Shown here piece after piece: positions 48,745 to 59,377 of a DNA stretch of 64,000 nucleotides. The stretch comes from Citrus sinensis (lineage: Eukaryota; Streptophyta; Magnoliopsida; Sapindales; Rutaceae). A program made the position numbers and the translations under genes. The stretch lies in the NCBI RefSeq assembly GCF_022201045.2, contig NC_068564.1:28487001-28551000 (forward strand), given 5' to 3'. The notes under the pieces are model-generated. The model was not told the DNA's origin. It saw only the letters and a program-made list of their open reading frames with translations, and did no database searches. How positions within the stretch are numbered: position 1 is the stretch's first letter; each line of letters begins with the position of its first letter.

Positions 48745-49089
48745 GGCTCCGTTTGGTACAGCTTATTAAATAGAGCTTATAACAGTAGAGCTTATGCCAA
48801 TAGAGTTTTTGGACAAAAAATTATTGGGTGTTTGGTTGTCAATAAAAAAAGTATTTTTGAACCATGAAACTATATGATATTTTTTATATTATATATATTT
48901 AGAAAAGCTTTATAACTTCTACTCCTAAAAGTTCAAATTTTAGGCTTTTCCTAGTAGAGGTAAATTAGCTTATTTAAGTTAAAAAAACTCTATTAAAAAA
49001 ATAACCAAATACCATAAAAAATTTTAAAAAGCGCTTATACGATTAAATAAGCACTTATGGCTCTTAAATAAGCCATACCAAACAGGCTC
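48745..49089. mobile_element. Tourist-like (PIF/Harbinger) MITE, copy 1
   Basis: The ends GGCTCCGTTTGGTA and TACCAAACAGGCTC are inverted copies. A TAA target duplication flanks both sides (48742-48744, 49090-49092). The ends and the 3-bp TAA are the Tourist signature. Length 345 bp. Confidence 0.85.
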
Positions 49090-49468
49090 TAAGTGTTTTA
49101 AAGTTGGAGATTGAATTTCTTTCTTTGTATATTCGTGAGAGTAGAGCAGTCACTTTTATCAGGTATTTCTTTTAATGTCATTAAATTTTTGAAGACTTGT
49201 ATAATACTCGTATCGAACTAGGATGAATCTATTAAAATACCCACCAGTAGTGCCGATAGATTTTGTACGTGTAAAAATATCAGCACTCAAATTAAAATCT
49301 GAGGAAAATTATTTTATCTTATTGGAAATGGTTGTCAAGTATTTCTAATTTTCCAAATTTATTTATTTTTTTCTTTTATTTTGTAGCATGAGGTATATTT
49401 TCCTGTGCCAAACACGAAAGCATCGCCTTATTATCTTTCTCCGCTGCAAATTTCTCTCACACAGAAAC

Positions 49469-50110
49469 ATGACCATATCCAATCTTCTTCACTCCCCACA
49501 AACACCTCTCACTCTCTTACACAAGCCCCATAATCATCATACTCGCTCTTCATTCCTCAAAAGCCCCAGCTCATCATCATTCTTCACTTTAACTAACAAA
49601 GTGAACCACCACCAAACAATAACTACCAAATCCAAAAAGAGCGACTCAGCTGACTACCCAGATCGTTTAATCTCAGCCATCTGTTATTTCTACCCTTTCT
49701 TTGATGGCATTCAATATGGCAAATATGTTATAACTCAATTCACCCCAATTCAACTACTTATTCAACCACTTATTCCAGCTATCAAAGTCTTTAAAAGCTT
49801 CCCCTTTAATGGGTTTCTAGTCTTTTTGACTTTGTACTTTGTTGTTGTACGCAACACTAATTTTAGTAGATATGTTAGGTTCAATACCATGCAGGCTATT
49901 GTGCTTGATGTTTTGTTGATTTTTCCTGATCTTTTTGAGAGGACTTTTAACGCGGGAGAAGGGATTGGGTTGGATCTGATGATGAGTTTGGACAGTACAG
50001 TGTTCTTGTTCCTCTTGGTTTGTTTGATTTATGGCTCTTCTTCTTGTATGTTAGGTCAAGTGCCCAGATTGCCAATTGTTGCTGAAGCAGCTGATAGACA
50101 GGTTCTTTGA
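49469..50110 (+). CDS. TIC20-II: TIC20-II-like chloroplast inner-envelope protein (213 aa)
   Basis: A single exon. The in-frame ATG at 49388 would precede an odd basic stretch, so ATG 49469 is preferred. Residues 1-60 are Ser/Thr/His-rich with few acidic residues, fitting a chloroplast transit peptide. After DYPDRLISAICYFYPFFDGI come four hydrophobic helices (about LLIQPLIPAI, FLVFLTLYFVVV, MQAIVLDVLLIF, TVFLFLLVCLIYG), the Tic20/DUF4870-type arrangement. NFSRYVRFNTMQAIVLD is a family motif. TIC20 proteins form the channel core of the inner-envelope translocon; the II-type, like Arabidopsis At2g47840, is a minor plastid paralogue. The paralogue assignment is moderately sure. Confidence 0.85.
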   Translation: MTISNLLHSPQTPLTLLHKPHNHHTRSSFLKSPSSSSFFTLTNKVNHHQTITTKSKKSDSADYPDRLISAICYFYPFFDGIQYGKYVITQFTPIQLLIQPLIPAIKVFKSFPFNGFLVFLTLYFVVVRNTNFSRYVRFNTMQAIVLDVLLIFPDLFERTFNAGEGIGLDLMMSLDSTVFLFLLVCLIYGSSSCMLGQVPRLPIVAEAADRQVL

Positions 50111-51463
50111 TTACTCATTTGGTTTCCTGTTTCTGGTTACGTAAAATTTGTACTCAATTTTTGGATTGAAGTTTCAAAGGATTTAAATTTTATAACACAA
50201 TGTTCTTTCTGCTGCTGTTGTTTTATATTTTAGCTAAATTGTTATGGTTATGGGTGAATTTTCGTCTAGCTGGTATTTCTACTGTTATTTCCTTAGACAA
50301 GTAATTTTAGGTAGGGAAATGATACCTGTTTCTATTGATGGTTGATGTTATGAATTGAATTTGGTAGAATAATCTGATGCTCCTTTCATTGTTCTGTTAT
50401 ATGAATGGAGTCCATATTAGTAATGGATCAGAAGTTAGTCTCTCTCTCTCTCTCTCTCTCTCTCAAACTGAAGCAATGACAAAATGTTAGCTGGGATACA
50501 AATAAAACATAATGTTTCAGTCATTTATCTTTATAAACAAGGCCAAGCAGGCATCCAACTGGGAAGTACACTGTCCCTATGGTATGGAACTAGGGTTCAT
50601 GTCCGACATTTTACCATAGTAAAAAGATTTGATGTAGTGAAGTATCGGGTAAAATGGCGAGAAGCCTTTTGACTCATGGAGGAGTATTTGATCTGGGAAA
50701 TAATTATCAGATATGTATGTTGATTTTGTCGAATAATTTCTAAAGTCTACCAATATCTCTACCATTTGTTTGGAATGACATTTGTTATCAACATAGATTG
50801 GCTTACCCAGTTATTGCTTACAGAGACCTTAGAGTTTCAGGAAATGTTAAGAGCATGGTGCAATGATGTTTGATAATTCAAATAAAAGATAATAATTATG
50901 CTTACTAATAATACAAGACCCTCCCAACAGTAATATTCCAGTATTTATATCCAAGTGCAATGGTGTCTAGTTCTAAAATCTGAATGGTTCTAAATTAATC
51001 TGAAATATGAACAGATTGAAGGATTGAATTTGGATTTATAGTGCGTTTGGGAGTGAGATACTGTAACTTTTAAACTGTATTTTACTAAGCTACTGAGCTG
51101 CCAAAACTCAATTGTAAGGTGTTACCAAACACCTTGGCAATTGAGATTTGGCGGCTCAACTGCCACACATCACTCTCAAATGCACTCTGATTGCATCGAT
51201 CAAACTTGTGTGATGGGTAGGCACTTGAGTGATCAAAAATATAATTTCAATTGATTTAAAGAAAAGTATTTTTGAAATTTCTGATCTATAAATTACTTTC
51301 AGAAACAACAGGAATTCAAGAGATGAAAACCTTCTATTTAATTTATTTATTAATTCATGCATTCATGCGTGAAGGTGAATTGCAGAGGCAAATAGTCTCG
51401 TAACCTCACGATCATCATAACTTCTGTGTGATATAATCCATCTGGATATTCCTCCCATAAACC
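50111..51463. other. Gap with a CT microsatellite and a hairpin MITE
   Basis: It holds the TIC20-II 3' UTR, a (CT)n run at about 50440-50464 and the fold-back at 51040-51186. No gene. Confidence 0.5.
51040..51186. mobile_element. Small fold-back MITE
   Basis: Outer arms AGTGCGTTTGGGAGTGA and TCACTCTCAAATGCACT pair, and inner arms GAGCTGCCAAAACTCAATTG (51095-51114) and CAATTGAGATTTGGCGGCTC (51138-51157) pair almost perfectly. The 147-bp unit can form a long hairpin. No target duplication was found. Confidence 0.7.
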
Positions 51464-51768
51464 ATGGCTTTGGTAGAGATGTTTTTAAGCGCGTTACTTT
51501 CAGCTCTGTTTGACAAATTGACATCCCCTGAGCTGCAAGACAAGAGGGTTTAATTCCGAAGCTGAAAAAGCTGGAAAAATATTTGAAGACGATTTAGGCC
51601 TTGCCTATTGATGCGGGTGAGAAGCAACTGACCGGTGATGCAGCTAAGTTGTGGCTCGATGATCTCCAGGAGTTGGCTTATGATGCAGAGGACATTCTGG
51701 GTGAGCTTGCAACAGAAGCTTTAGGCTTGCAAACTGACAAGCGAAAGCTAGAGCAACAAGTTACATGA
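51464..51768 (+). pseudogene. NB-LRR (RPP13-like, CC-NBS-LRR) 5' fragment
   Basis: It begins MALVEMFLSALLSALFDKLT, the usual start of coiled-coil NB-LRR genes. A stop at 51551 and a frame change follow; the sequence resumes with KLKKLEKYLKTI, then a further stop, then EKQLTGDAAKLWLDDLQELA and DAEDILGELATEALG. Only the Rx-type N-terminal coiled-coil domain is left; no P-loop or NB-ARC follows. It is a decayed gene fragment. Confidence 0.85.
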
Positions 51769-51836
51769 CTATGCCCTAAACTTTTGAGCCCAGAAACGGA
51801 GGCAAAAACAGGGCTCACTTGCTGGAATTTTGATCA

Positions 51837-52024
51837 CTATCTGTTCACGTACTCATCAACTCCGGGGGCATCAAAATTCAAAACTTTGTCAAGAGCGTAA
51901 ATTGCTAGATCCTGCTCATCTAGCAAAGTCCCACTAGTTTTTGCACTGCCAATGATATTGGTCTTCAGTGTTAATTCATCAGCTTCATTTATCATGAATC
52001 GGAAGTTGAAGCTTTCCCACTCAA
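51837..52024 (-). pseudogene. Fasciclin-like AGP fragment (FAS1 domain 2, C-terminal part)
   Basis: On the minus strand the frame ESFNFRFMINEADELTLKTN, then IIGSAKTSGTLLDEQDLAIY and ALDKVLNFDAPG resembles the corresponding part of the intact FLA gene at 57893-59377 (EEVTLKTKVNSVKITGTLID, EQPVAMYTTDKVLM). It has no FAS1 N-terminal part, no AGP-type tail and no start. It ends about 70 bases from the end of the NB-LRR fragment on the other strand. Confidence 0.75.
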
Positions 52025-52171
52025 TCAGTGGCCAAAGTGTTCGTTTATCACTTTATTGGATTTCAACATGAGAACACACAAGAATTCAAGAAATGAGATC
52101 TTGTGTTGGCTGTATGAGAAGCTTTACTTTTACAAATCAATACTACATACAATGTTGTTCTTATATTAAAT

Positions 52172-52726
52172 TAGGGATGGCAAACAGCAGGTTCTGGCCA
52201 GGTTTTTTCAAGCCCATGTCCAGGCCCTCTGTCAACTAAGTATATGGGCATGGGCCGGGCCGGACTTGGGCTTTATTTATTTTAAAAATTTTAAATTATT
52301 GTAAATTTGAAATAAATTAATGATCAACAAGTTATTAAAATCATAGATAAATTAAAGAAAATGAATATTTCAAATTAAAAAAATAAATAAAACAAATAAA
52401 AACTCATAACTTTAATTTTTTTTAATACTGAATTTTCTAATTCAAACACTCTCTTAATTGATTGACACAAAAGAGAGAATTTTGTATCATAATTTTAGTT
52501 TTTTTGAATCATAATTGATTTATAAGTTAAGAATTTAAGTTTTCTTTTTTATTTTTAAATTACTTTTCAATTTTAATTATATTATTCTAATTTATAAAAT
52601 TATTTTTTTAAAAAAAAGTAGTGGGCTTGGGCTTTGTCCGGGTTTTTTTTCTTGGGCTCTTGTCCAGGCCCTCATGGGTGAGGGTCAGGCCTAAGCGCGC
52701 GGGCCCGGGCTTTTTTGCCACCCCTA
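52172..52726. mobile_element. Non-autonomous hAT MITE (TAGGGATGGCAA family), copy 3
   Basis: TIRs TAGGGATGGCAA and TTGCCACCCCTA. The target duplication TATTAAAT is exact on both sides (52164-52171, 52727-52734). Subterminal blocks are Gly-codon/C-rich (GGGCATGGGCCGGGCC type). Length 555 bp. Confidence 0.92.
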
Positions 52727-52824
52727 TATTAAATTAACAAGTTAAGTTGGGCAAGAGTGAACAAAAGTTTATATTTCATTTTAGATATTAGGTCTCCTTT
52801 GATATTATATTGTTGTGGTTTAAA

Positions 52825-53024
52825 CCAACAAGCGCGTAGATTAACTGGTCTGAAATTGTTCTAGCTTAACCAAGGTCCTCGATTCGAGGCTTGAGAATGC
52901 AGCTGCGTTAAATACTTATTGGGAGAGCTTTGGCGCCCTAGTGGTCCTACCCAGCTCGAATCTGAACTAGTCGGGACCCAATGTGGTATTGGGATACCAT
53001 ATGATTTAATACACTGAAAAAAAA
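52825..53024 (+). mobile_element. tRNA-type SINE, copy 1
   Basis: 200 bp beginning CCAACAAGCGCGTAGATTAA. It has an internal box-B-like TCGATTCGAGGCT and ends in an A-tail. It is flanked by an exact 18-bp duplication, ATATTGTTGTGGTTTAAA (52807-52824, 53025-53042), the long A-tailed hallmark of LINE-mobilised retroposons. Confidence 0.9.
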
Positions 53025-53042
53025 ATATTGTTGTGGTTTAAA

Positions 53043-55948
53043 AGTTAAAAGTCACATATTGATACTGTGAAATGAAAGTTATAACTCTGAAATAAAATTT
53101 TCATACTATTTTATAAATATAAGTTGTGAAGTTATTAATATAAAAATTATTAATCAAAAGTTCGTGGGTGAAATAATTTGAACTTTCAAACTACATTTTA
53201 AGTGTTTAGGAGCCTAAGTTAATTAGTGAGAATTTTATGTTAAAATTTCAAACCCCTATCAAAATTAAATGTTTTATGATTGAATTGTTGGGTAGTCAAT
53301 GTTATAAAGAGGCTAGGAATAACAATCCATAAACTTTTAGTTGGAGGATGTTTTCAGACATGTTTAATATTGAGGTACTGTATGTTTTAAAGATTAATTG
53401 TTATGAAAAAAAATTTTATATTTATGAATAAAAATTAATAGTGTATGGTAAATATAACTTTTAACTAATAATTTTTACAAAAATATTAAGAATATTATAG
53501 GTTTTTCATATATAAATAGTGGATAAATCAACTTAGTTTTAAGCTATAGTAGTTAAGACTTTTATCAAACACATTATTACTATAACCTAAAAACCTACAA
53601 CTACCGACCTTAATATCAAATAGAATCTTCATTTATACTTTATTTATATATCATGATCGAGATACAATGAGATCAAGTTTAAGAGAAACGAAGAAATTTT
53701 AGAATACTAACTGAAGTCACTTGAAACTTCTAGTCACATTATTTAGTTCGGCCGTGTGGTACTTTGAAGTTGCTAACATGACTGTGTTTTCTTGGTGGTT
53801 AACGAAATGCATTAATGTTCAATGGAATAATGGTTGATGAGAGTACTAATTAATTATTTTCACGTGGATGTAATGTAATATACATCATCTAATTTGAGAA
53901 CCATCTAAATGAGATCTAACCATGATTTGAATAAAGAAATTGAAACCGAACATGCACAAGCTTAGCAAACCATGACCAGAAATTAAGGCACTTCAACTCA
54001 TATACCATATTTCCAAATAAATCCATTTAATCTATACTTGCAATTGTTTAATCCATTTATTGTGCACAGGAGTTGTACCACGTCACTCACCTTCGTAAAC
54101 TTTAATTTATCAGCAAATAAATAAATGTATACCTATCCTCGGGACAAGAATCTAATCTTAATCACGTACTACTACTTATTGTAATTAATTGTCTCCTACT
54201 TACCACCAACAATGAATTAATTTCATTTGTGCCACGAAAAGGCAGATACTTAATAGTAAGCATCGACAAGTAGCAATAGGTCATCCTGAAAAATCTTCAA
54301 TATGATAATACGAGTCATTATCGACTTAATGAAAAAATCTTGAGTACGGCCCTACCAATATATTATGATGTATCGGGAAAAAATCAAATCCTCCTATGGT
54401 TTCCAATTCACAATTCAAATTCAGCATTCAATAATCAATAATTTTCTAACTTTATATTTATACATCGCTTTCGATCAGCCTCTTTAGGTTTAGAAATAAT
54501 CCCAAGTTAAATAATATACAATTATATGTTGACAACTTGTAGAACCCTAAAATTGAAGAACAACCCATTAAAACCTGGAATCACATCAATCACGCAGCAA
54601 TCAATCTCACGTAATTCAAAGGTACAGCTAATGTAATGTTGTGAAAAAGAAATTAATATATATATTACAATTAATTCTATACTTGCTTGCTTTAGCCGAA
54701 GTGGATACCAGGTAATTGAGCTTTAATCTATAATTTAATTGTTTATAAATACTTTAGAGGACGCGGAAAGATTGATCAGAGACAGCAACCCAAGTTTTTC
54801 TCCACGCAGACAAAGATTAGATTAACAGAATTTTAATATTTTATACCAGAGCAGGGCATGATCATCATAATGCGAGATATTAATATTAATTTTCAAAAAG
54901 ACATGATATTAATAATAATAATAGCTACAAACAACGACTATTTATAGTGAGATTTGAAACACATGCAGGTTTCCATAACGTGCATGTGTGGCAGCTAAGG
55001 TAAGAACAAAGTATGCATTTTTATAGTTACATTCAATAAATATAAAAGAGTTTTTAAATTGGATGAGCCTTGTTTTATATATATATATTATAAGCTATTT
55101 TTTGGCTAGTCAACTTCTCGTTTTATCATTAAAGTTGATTGTTTAAGTTAATTTGTCCGTATATATATTATCATAGAAGCAGATTTTTTTTTTTTTTCCT
55201 TATTCGAGGGTAATTTTTTTTTTTTGATAAATAAGATATTCGTACTAAACTTCAATTAAATTACATTAAAGTAGATTTTGATAATTTTATACAATTATAA
55301 ATAAATTTTCCGTTGATTTCTAAGAAAAACTTCATTTAAGCTACACCGAGACGTATCCTAACACTCTTGGTGCTACTATCTTAGATTAAAAAAAAAAAAA
55401 ATCGCCAAAAAAAAAAACATGTTAAATGAATCTTAAAATTAGGATGCATCTGGTTTTTCAGTCTTTCTGACTATCAAATTAAAATAATTATTATGATCGA
55501 TATAAAGCACGCGATTTTCTGTTAGTTATGACTTATGAGCGTTAGAAGAGGAAGAATCTTAACCGTCCACAGACGTATCGTGCTTCCAACCAAGCCATGA
55601 AAGATGAAACTTTTGTCGGTGGAGGAGACTGCTGGCGTCACATGATCGATCACATTCGTCTACGTGTCAACGTTTAGTAGGTTCATGCCAGCCTGGCAAT
55701 TTTGGGAGCACGTATTACACAGCAGTCAACGAACCCACAAATTAACAAAACAAAATTAAACATAATGCCCTACGTATCTTCCCTAATTACCCTCGGGTTT
55801 CAACTGAACTACAAAAATGCCCTTTAAACATGGCCCACCTTTTCTTGACCGTGATATCTCAAGCCAACGCTCCCAGCTTGGCGCCCAGTCATCCAGATCG
55901 ACGGTGATTAGTCATTCAATAAGCAGAGGAGATAATCGAGAGTTCGAG
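53043..55948. other. AT-rich intergenic, nothing recognised
   Basis: Many A/T runs and no credible coding frame or transposon end was seen. Confidence 0.5.
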
Positions 55949-56000
55949 ACATTCGAATCAAATGCAATTAGCGCACATTCGAATCAAATGCAATTAGCGC
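55949..56000. repeat. Exact 26-bp tandem duplication
   Basis: ACATTCGAATCAAATGCAAT plus TAGCGC occurs twice back to back (55949-55974, 55975-56000), and the second copy runs into a SINE-like sequence. Confidence 0.9.
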
Positions 56001-56182
56001 GTAGATCGGCTGGTATAAGTCTATTCTATCTTAACGAAAAATTTTTATTCGAGATTTAAAAATGTAATTGCGTTAAATATTTGTTGGGAGAGTTTTACCG
56101 TCCTAATGATCCTGCCTGGCTCAAATATGAATTAATCGGATCCAATACGATCTTTAAATACCAGATGGTTTAATATAAAAAA
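55995..56182 (+). mobile_element. Decayed tRNA-type SINE, copy 2
   Basis: It shares AGCGCGTAGAT, GCGTTAAATA-TTGTTGGGAGAG and the terminal 'CCAGATGGTTTAATA' A-tail with copy 1, with many substitutions. No target duplication was found. Confidence 0.6.
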
Positions 56183-56366
56183 AAAATATAACTGTGTATT
56201 AATTTTTTAATATTTAACCTTACCAACCAAGAGAAATGTTTTTTTTAATATATTGATTATACTATTACACCCATCTCATTTTGTCCCTAATTATAGTTGC
56301 TCTTCTTATTTTGAAATTGTGTTCATTTTAACTTACGAAAAAAGAAAATTCTCTTCTTCTTGATCT

Positions 56367-56588
56367 TTTTTTTTTTTTTGTCTTAATCACAAGGTATACT
56401 GGGGAGGGCCCCAACCGTGGAAGGCACTTTTAAGCCTGTACCACAGCCCAGACTATAAATTCCCGCTCGAACTGAAAGGCACAAGTTCTCCCAACAAATA
56501 CGACTTTCATGCGACTCGAACTGGAGAGCAAACTCAATCAAGCCACTTAAAGGAATTTCATTGCCAGTGGAGCCAACACTTTGTTGAG
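56367..56588 (-). mobile_element. tRNA-type SINE, copy 3 (minus strand)
   Basis: Read on the minus strand it has CCAGTTCGAGTCGCATG (box B), the shared TTGTTGGGAGAAC phrase and an A-tail (the T-run at 56367-56379). It is flanked by an exact 14-bp duplication, CTTCTTCTTGATCT (56353-56366, 56589-56602). Confidence 0.88.
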
Positions 56589-56602
56589 CTTCTTCTTGAT
56601 CT

Positions 56603-57428
56603 ATTTTAATTCTTTGACGAGCAGTTTTTAGTGGTCAACAAATTGAACGGCCAATGATTGGTGATCACCAAAACAACATAAGATTATGCGAGACATCCAA
56701 AGGGGTCCTAGCAGATCCCAGCGTCAATCTCTTTTCAAGGGACTTTACAGTGTGATTATTGATTGATTTTTGTTAAAATGTTATGAAGTGCAAAAGGTGA
56801 AAAGATTTCGTGCTTATGGTTCTCATGGATATATTCTAAACTTGCAGTCTAGTGTTTCTTCAAACACTTTTAAAATCTTACTTTAGTGCCTTGATTTCTG
56901 ATCAAGCGATGCTAAATCACGTGATCCGTTTTCAACTACCGCTTTACTCAATCTCTTACACTTTTTAAATCTTGATTTATTTTTTGAATAATAAACTTTT
57001 GGCTTTGCGAATTAATTAGAAATTAATTTATTAGTTGATTTTAAGAATTAGTTTTTTGTTTTGTCCAATTAGTTGTGCATCAACGAGAAAGCTTTTTTTT
57101 AAAAAAAAAAAAATTAACATTGTTAAACACTTAGAAGTTATAATGCGGTACTTGAAATATTCAAACACATTATGTTGTTAAATAAGCAACAAGAAAGAAA
57201 TATTATATTTTAGGGAGTTCAAAGCACAACCCTAGACAAAAATAATGTCTAACAAAACGTTAAATTATGATACCAAAAGGTCCTAGGTTTAGGCCATAGC
57301 AATTATTGAACAAACCCTAATGTTGTTTGATTTCCTCTTTTTAAACAGTTAATTTCCATCAAACCCCCATACTAATCTAGATAGTTAACATATCATTAAC
57401 TAAAATCATCACATTTTTTTTTCTGATT

Positions 57429-57468
<40 letters not shown>

Positions 57469-57892
57469 GTATTATTAATTAAAAATAAAAAATTAAAATT
57501 TATAACACTCAATCCTAAACATATTCTTACTTTCACATTACTCTCTTCTCTCTAGAGACACTGTTTAAAACTAATTATATATAATCAAGGTTTACTAATA
57601 TCTCATTGGAAATGGAATAGGGTTTCTTAGTTATTTAATTTCTAAAATGAAGTTGCTTTGCTTGTTATTATTTGGTCTAAATCTAATTGTATCAGAACTC
57701 TCATTAAGCTTTACCAATGCAGTGGCATCTTTCGTAAAATCTTCCAAATCCAAGCCTTATCTCCAGCAACAACTACTCCACTCTTCCCCTCACTTTTAAC
57801 CCCTCCACTTCCCATCAAGCTCCATAACCACAAGGACTCAAAATCAAACTCCTCTGTTTCTCTCTTCTCATTCTCTCTCCTCGAAAACGACA
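56603..57892. other. Gap upstream of the FLA gene
   Basis: It contains an (AT)n run near 57430-57466. The promoter of the FLA gene is expected in the last few hundred bases; a candidate 5' UTR reads CT-rich just before the ATG. No other gene. Confidence 0.5.
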
Positions 57893-59377
57893 ATGCCGCA
57901 GCTCAAAACGGCATTCCTCCTCTTCTCTCTTCTCCTCCTCGTCTCGGCGGCCCAAGCGCACAACATCACCCGCATACTCGCCGGCCACCCTTCATTCTCG
58001 ACGTTCAACCACTACCTGTCGGTGACCCACCTCGCCGACGAGATCAACCGCAAGACCACCATCACCGTCTGCGCCATCGACAACGCCGGCATGTCGGAGC
58101 TCCTCTCGAAGCACCCGTCCATCACCACCGTCAAAAACGTCCTCTCCCTCCACATCCTCTTGGACTACTTTGGCGCCAAAAAGCTCCACCAGATCACTAA
58201 CGGCACCGCATTGGCCGCCACCATGTTTCAGGCAACTGGGTCGGCCCCCGGCTCATCTGGATTCGTTAACATAACCGACTTGAAAGGCGGGAAAGTCGGT
58301 TTTGGCGCCAAGGATAATGGGGGAAAACTCGATGCCCTCTTTGTTAAGTCCGTTGAGGAGAAGCCTTATAACATTTCCGTTATTCAGATCAGCAAGGTCT
58401 TGTCTTCTGACGTGGCGGAGGCTCCGGCGCCGGGACCCGCTGAGCTTAATCTCACTGGGATTATGTCTGCTCATGGATGTAAGCAGTTTGCTGATGCTCT
58501 TTTGGCTAATGCTGACGCTTCCAAAACTTATCAGGTCAGCTAATGGATCTCAATTTTTTCATTTTTAAATTTTAGTTTTTAATTTCTGAAAGTATGCTGC
58601 AGAAGAAATACATAGATGTGAAAGAATGAGTAGTATAAAAAAAAATTGGTCTTTTGTGATGGTGACTAGTGTTTTTTTTTTTTTTCGTAATCTTAGTTAG
58701 TTAAATTTAGGTATTTTTTTAAATATTTGTAGATCTGGGTTACTTGCGAGATGTGTAGATATCTTATTGGGAAGTTGAAATTGTTGATGCAGGATGCTGC
58801 AATAGGAGGATTGACTGTGTTTTGCCCACTTGATGATCCATTCAAGGCATTTTTACCCAAGTTTAAGAATTTGAGTGCGGCAGACAAGACTTCGTTTCTT
58901 GAATTCTTGGGTGTGCCGGTTTACCAATCCCTGTCCATGTTGAAATCCAATAACGGGTTGTTGAACACATTGGCTACCGATGGAGGAAAGAAGTTTGATC
59001 TCACGGTGCAAGATGAAGGAGAAGAGGTTACACTGAAGACCAAGGTTAACTCTGTGAAAATTACAGGGACTTTGATCGATGAGCAGCCTGTGGCTATGTA
59101 CACTACTGACAAGGTTTTGATGCCTAAGGAGCTATTTAAGGCAGCTCCAACTCCTGCTCCGGCACCTGCCCCTGAAAAGGCAGCTGATGCACCCAAGCCT
59201 CATAAGCACAAGAAAGCGGCACCCTCCCCCAAATCTGATAGCTCAGATGCCCCTGCTGATTCACCGGATGATGATCCAGCGGATCAGACCGCTGATGATA
59301 ATGCTGGTGTGAAGGTTGGCACTGCAAGATTTTTTGCTGTTGGGTTAAGCTTCTGCTTAGGATTTTTGTTGTTGTAA
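57893..59377 (+). CDS. Fasciclin-like arabinogalactan protein (FLA1/2/8/10 type, 408 aa, 2 exons)
   Basis: Exons 57893-58534 and 58793-59377 give 409 codons with stop. The ATG at 57893 directly begins a signal peptide (MPQLKTAFLLFSLLLLVSAA). FAS1 domain 1 is about 25-170 (HNITRILAGHPSFSTFNHYL, TTITVCAIDNAG), then an AGP-like linker (EAPAPGPAEL). FAS1 domain 2 is about 190-345 (GGLTVFCPLDDPFKAFLPKF, TLIDEQPVAMYTTDKVLMPK). A Pro/Ala-rich AGP segment (APTPAPAPAPEK) and acidic Ser/Asp tail precede a hydrophobic GPI signal (ARFFAVGLSFCLGFLLL). The protein is expected at the outer plasma membrane face and wall, where FLAs affect adhesion and cellulose/pectin architecture. N-glycosylation sequons (NIT, NGT, NIS, NLT) are frequent. 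Confidence 0.93.

Noticed and set aside
57658-58200. Open frame overlapping the start of the FLA gene in another frame
   Set aside because: Its Pro/His-rich text is a shifted reading of the FLA signal peptide and first FAS1 domain, which match family motifs in the chosen frame.
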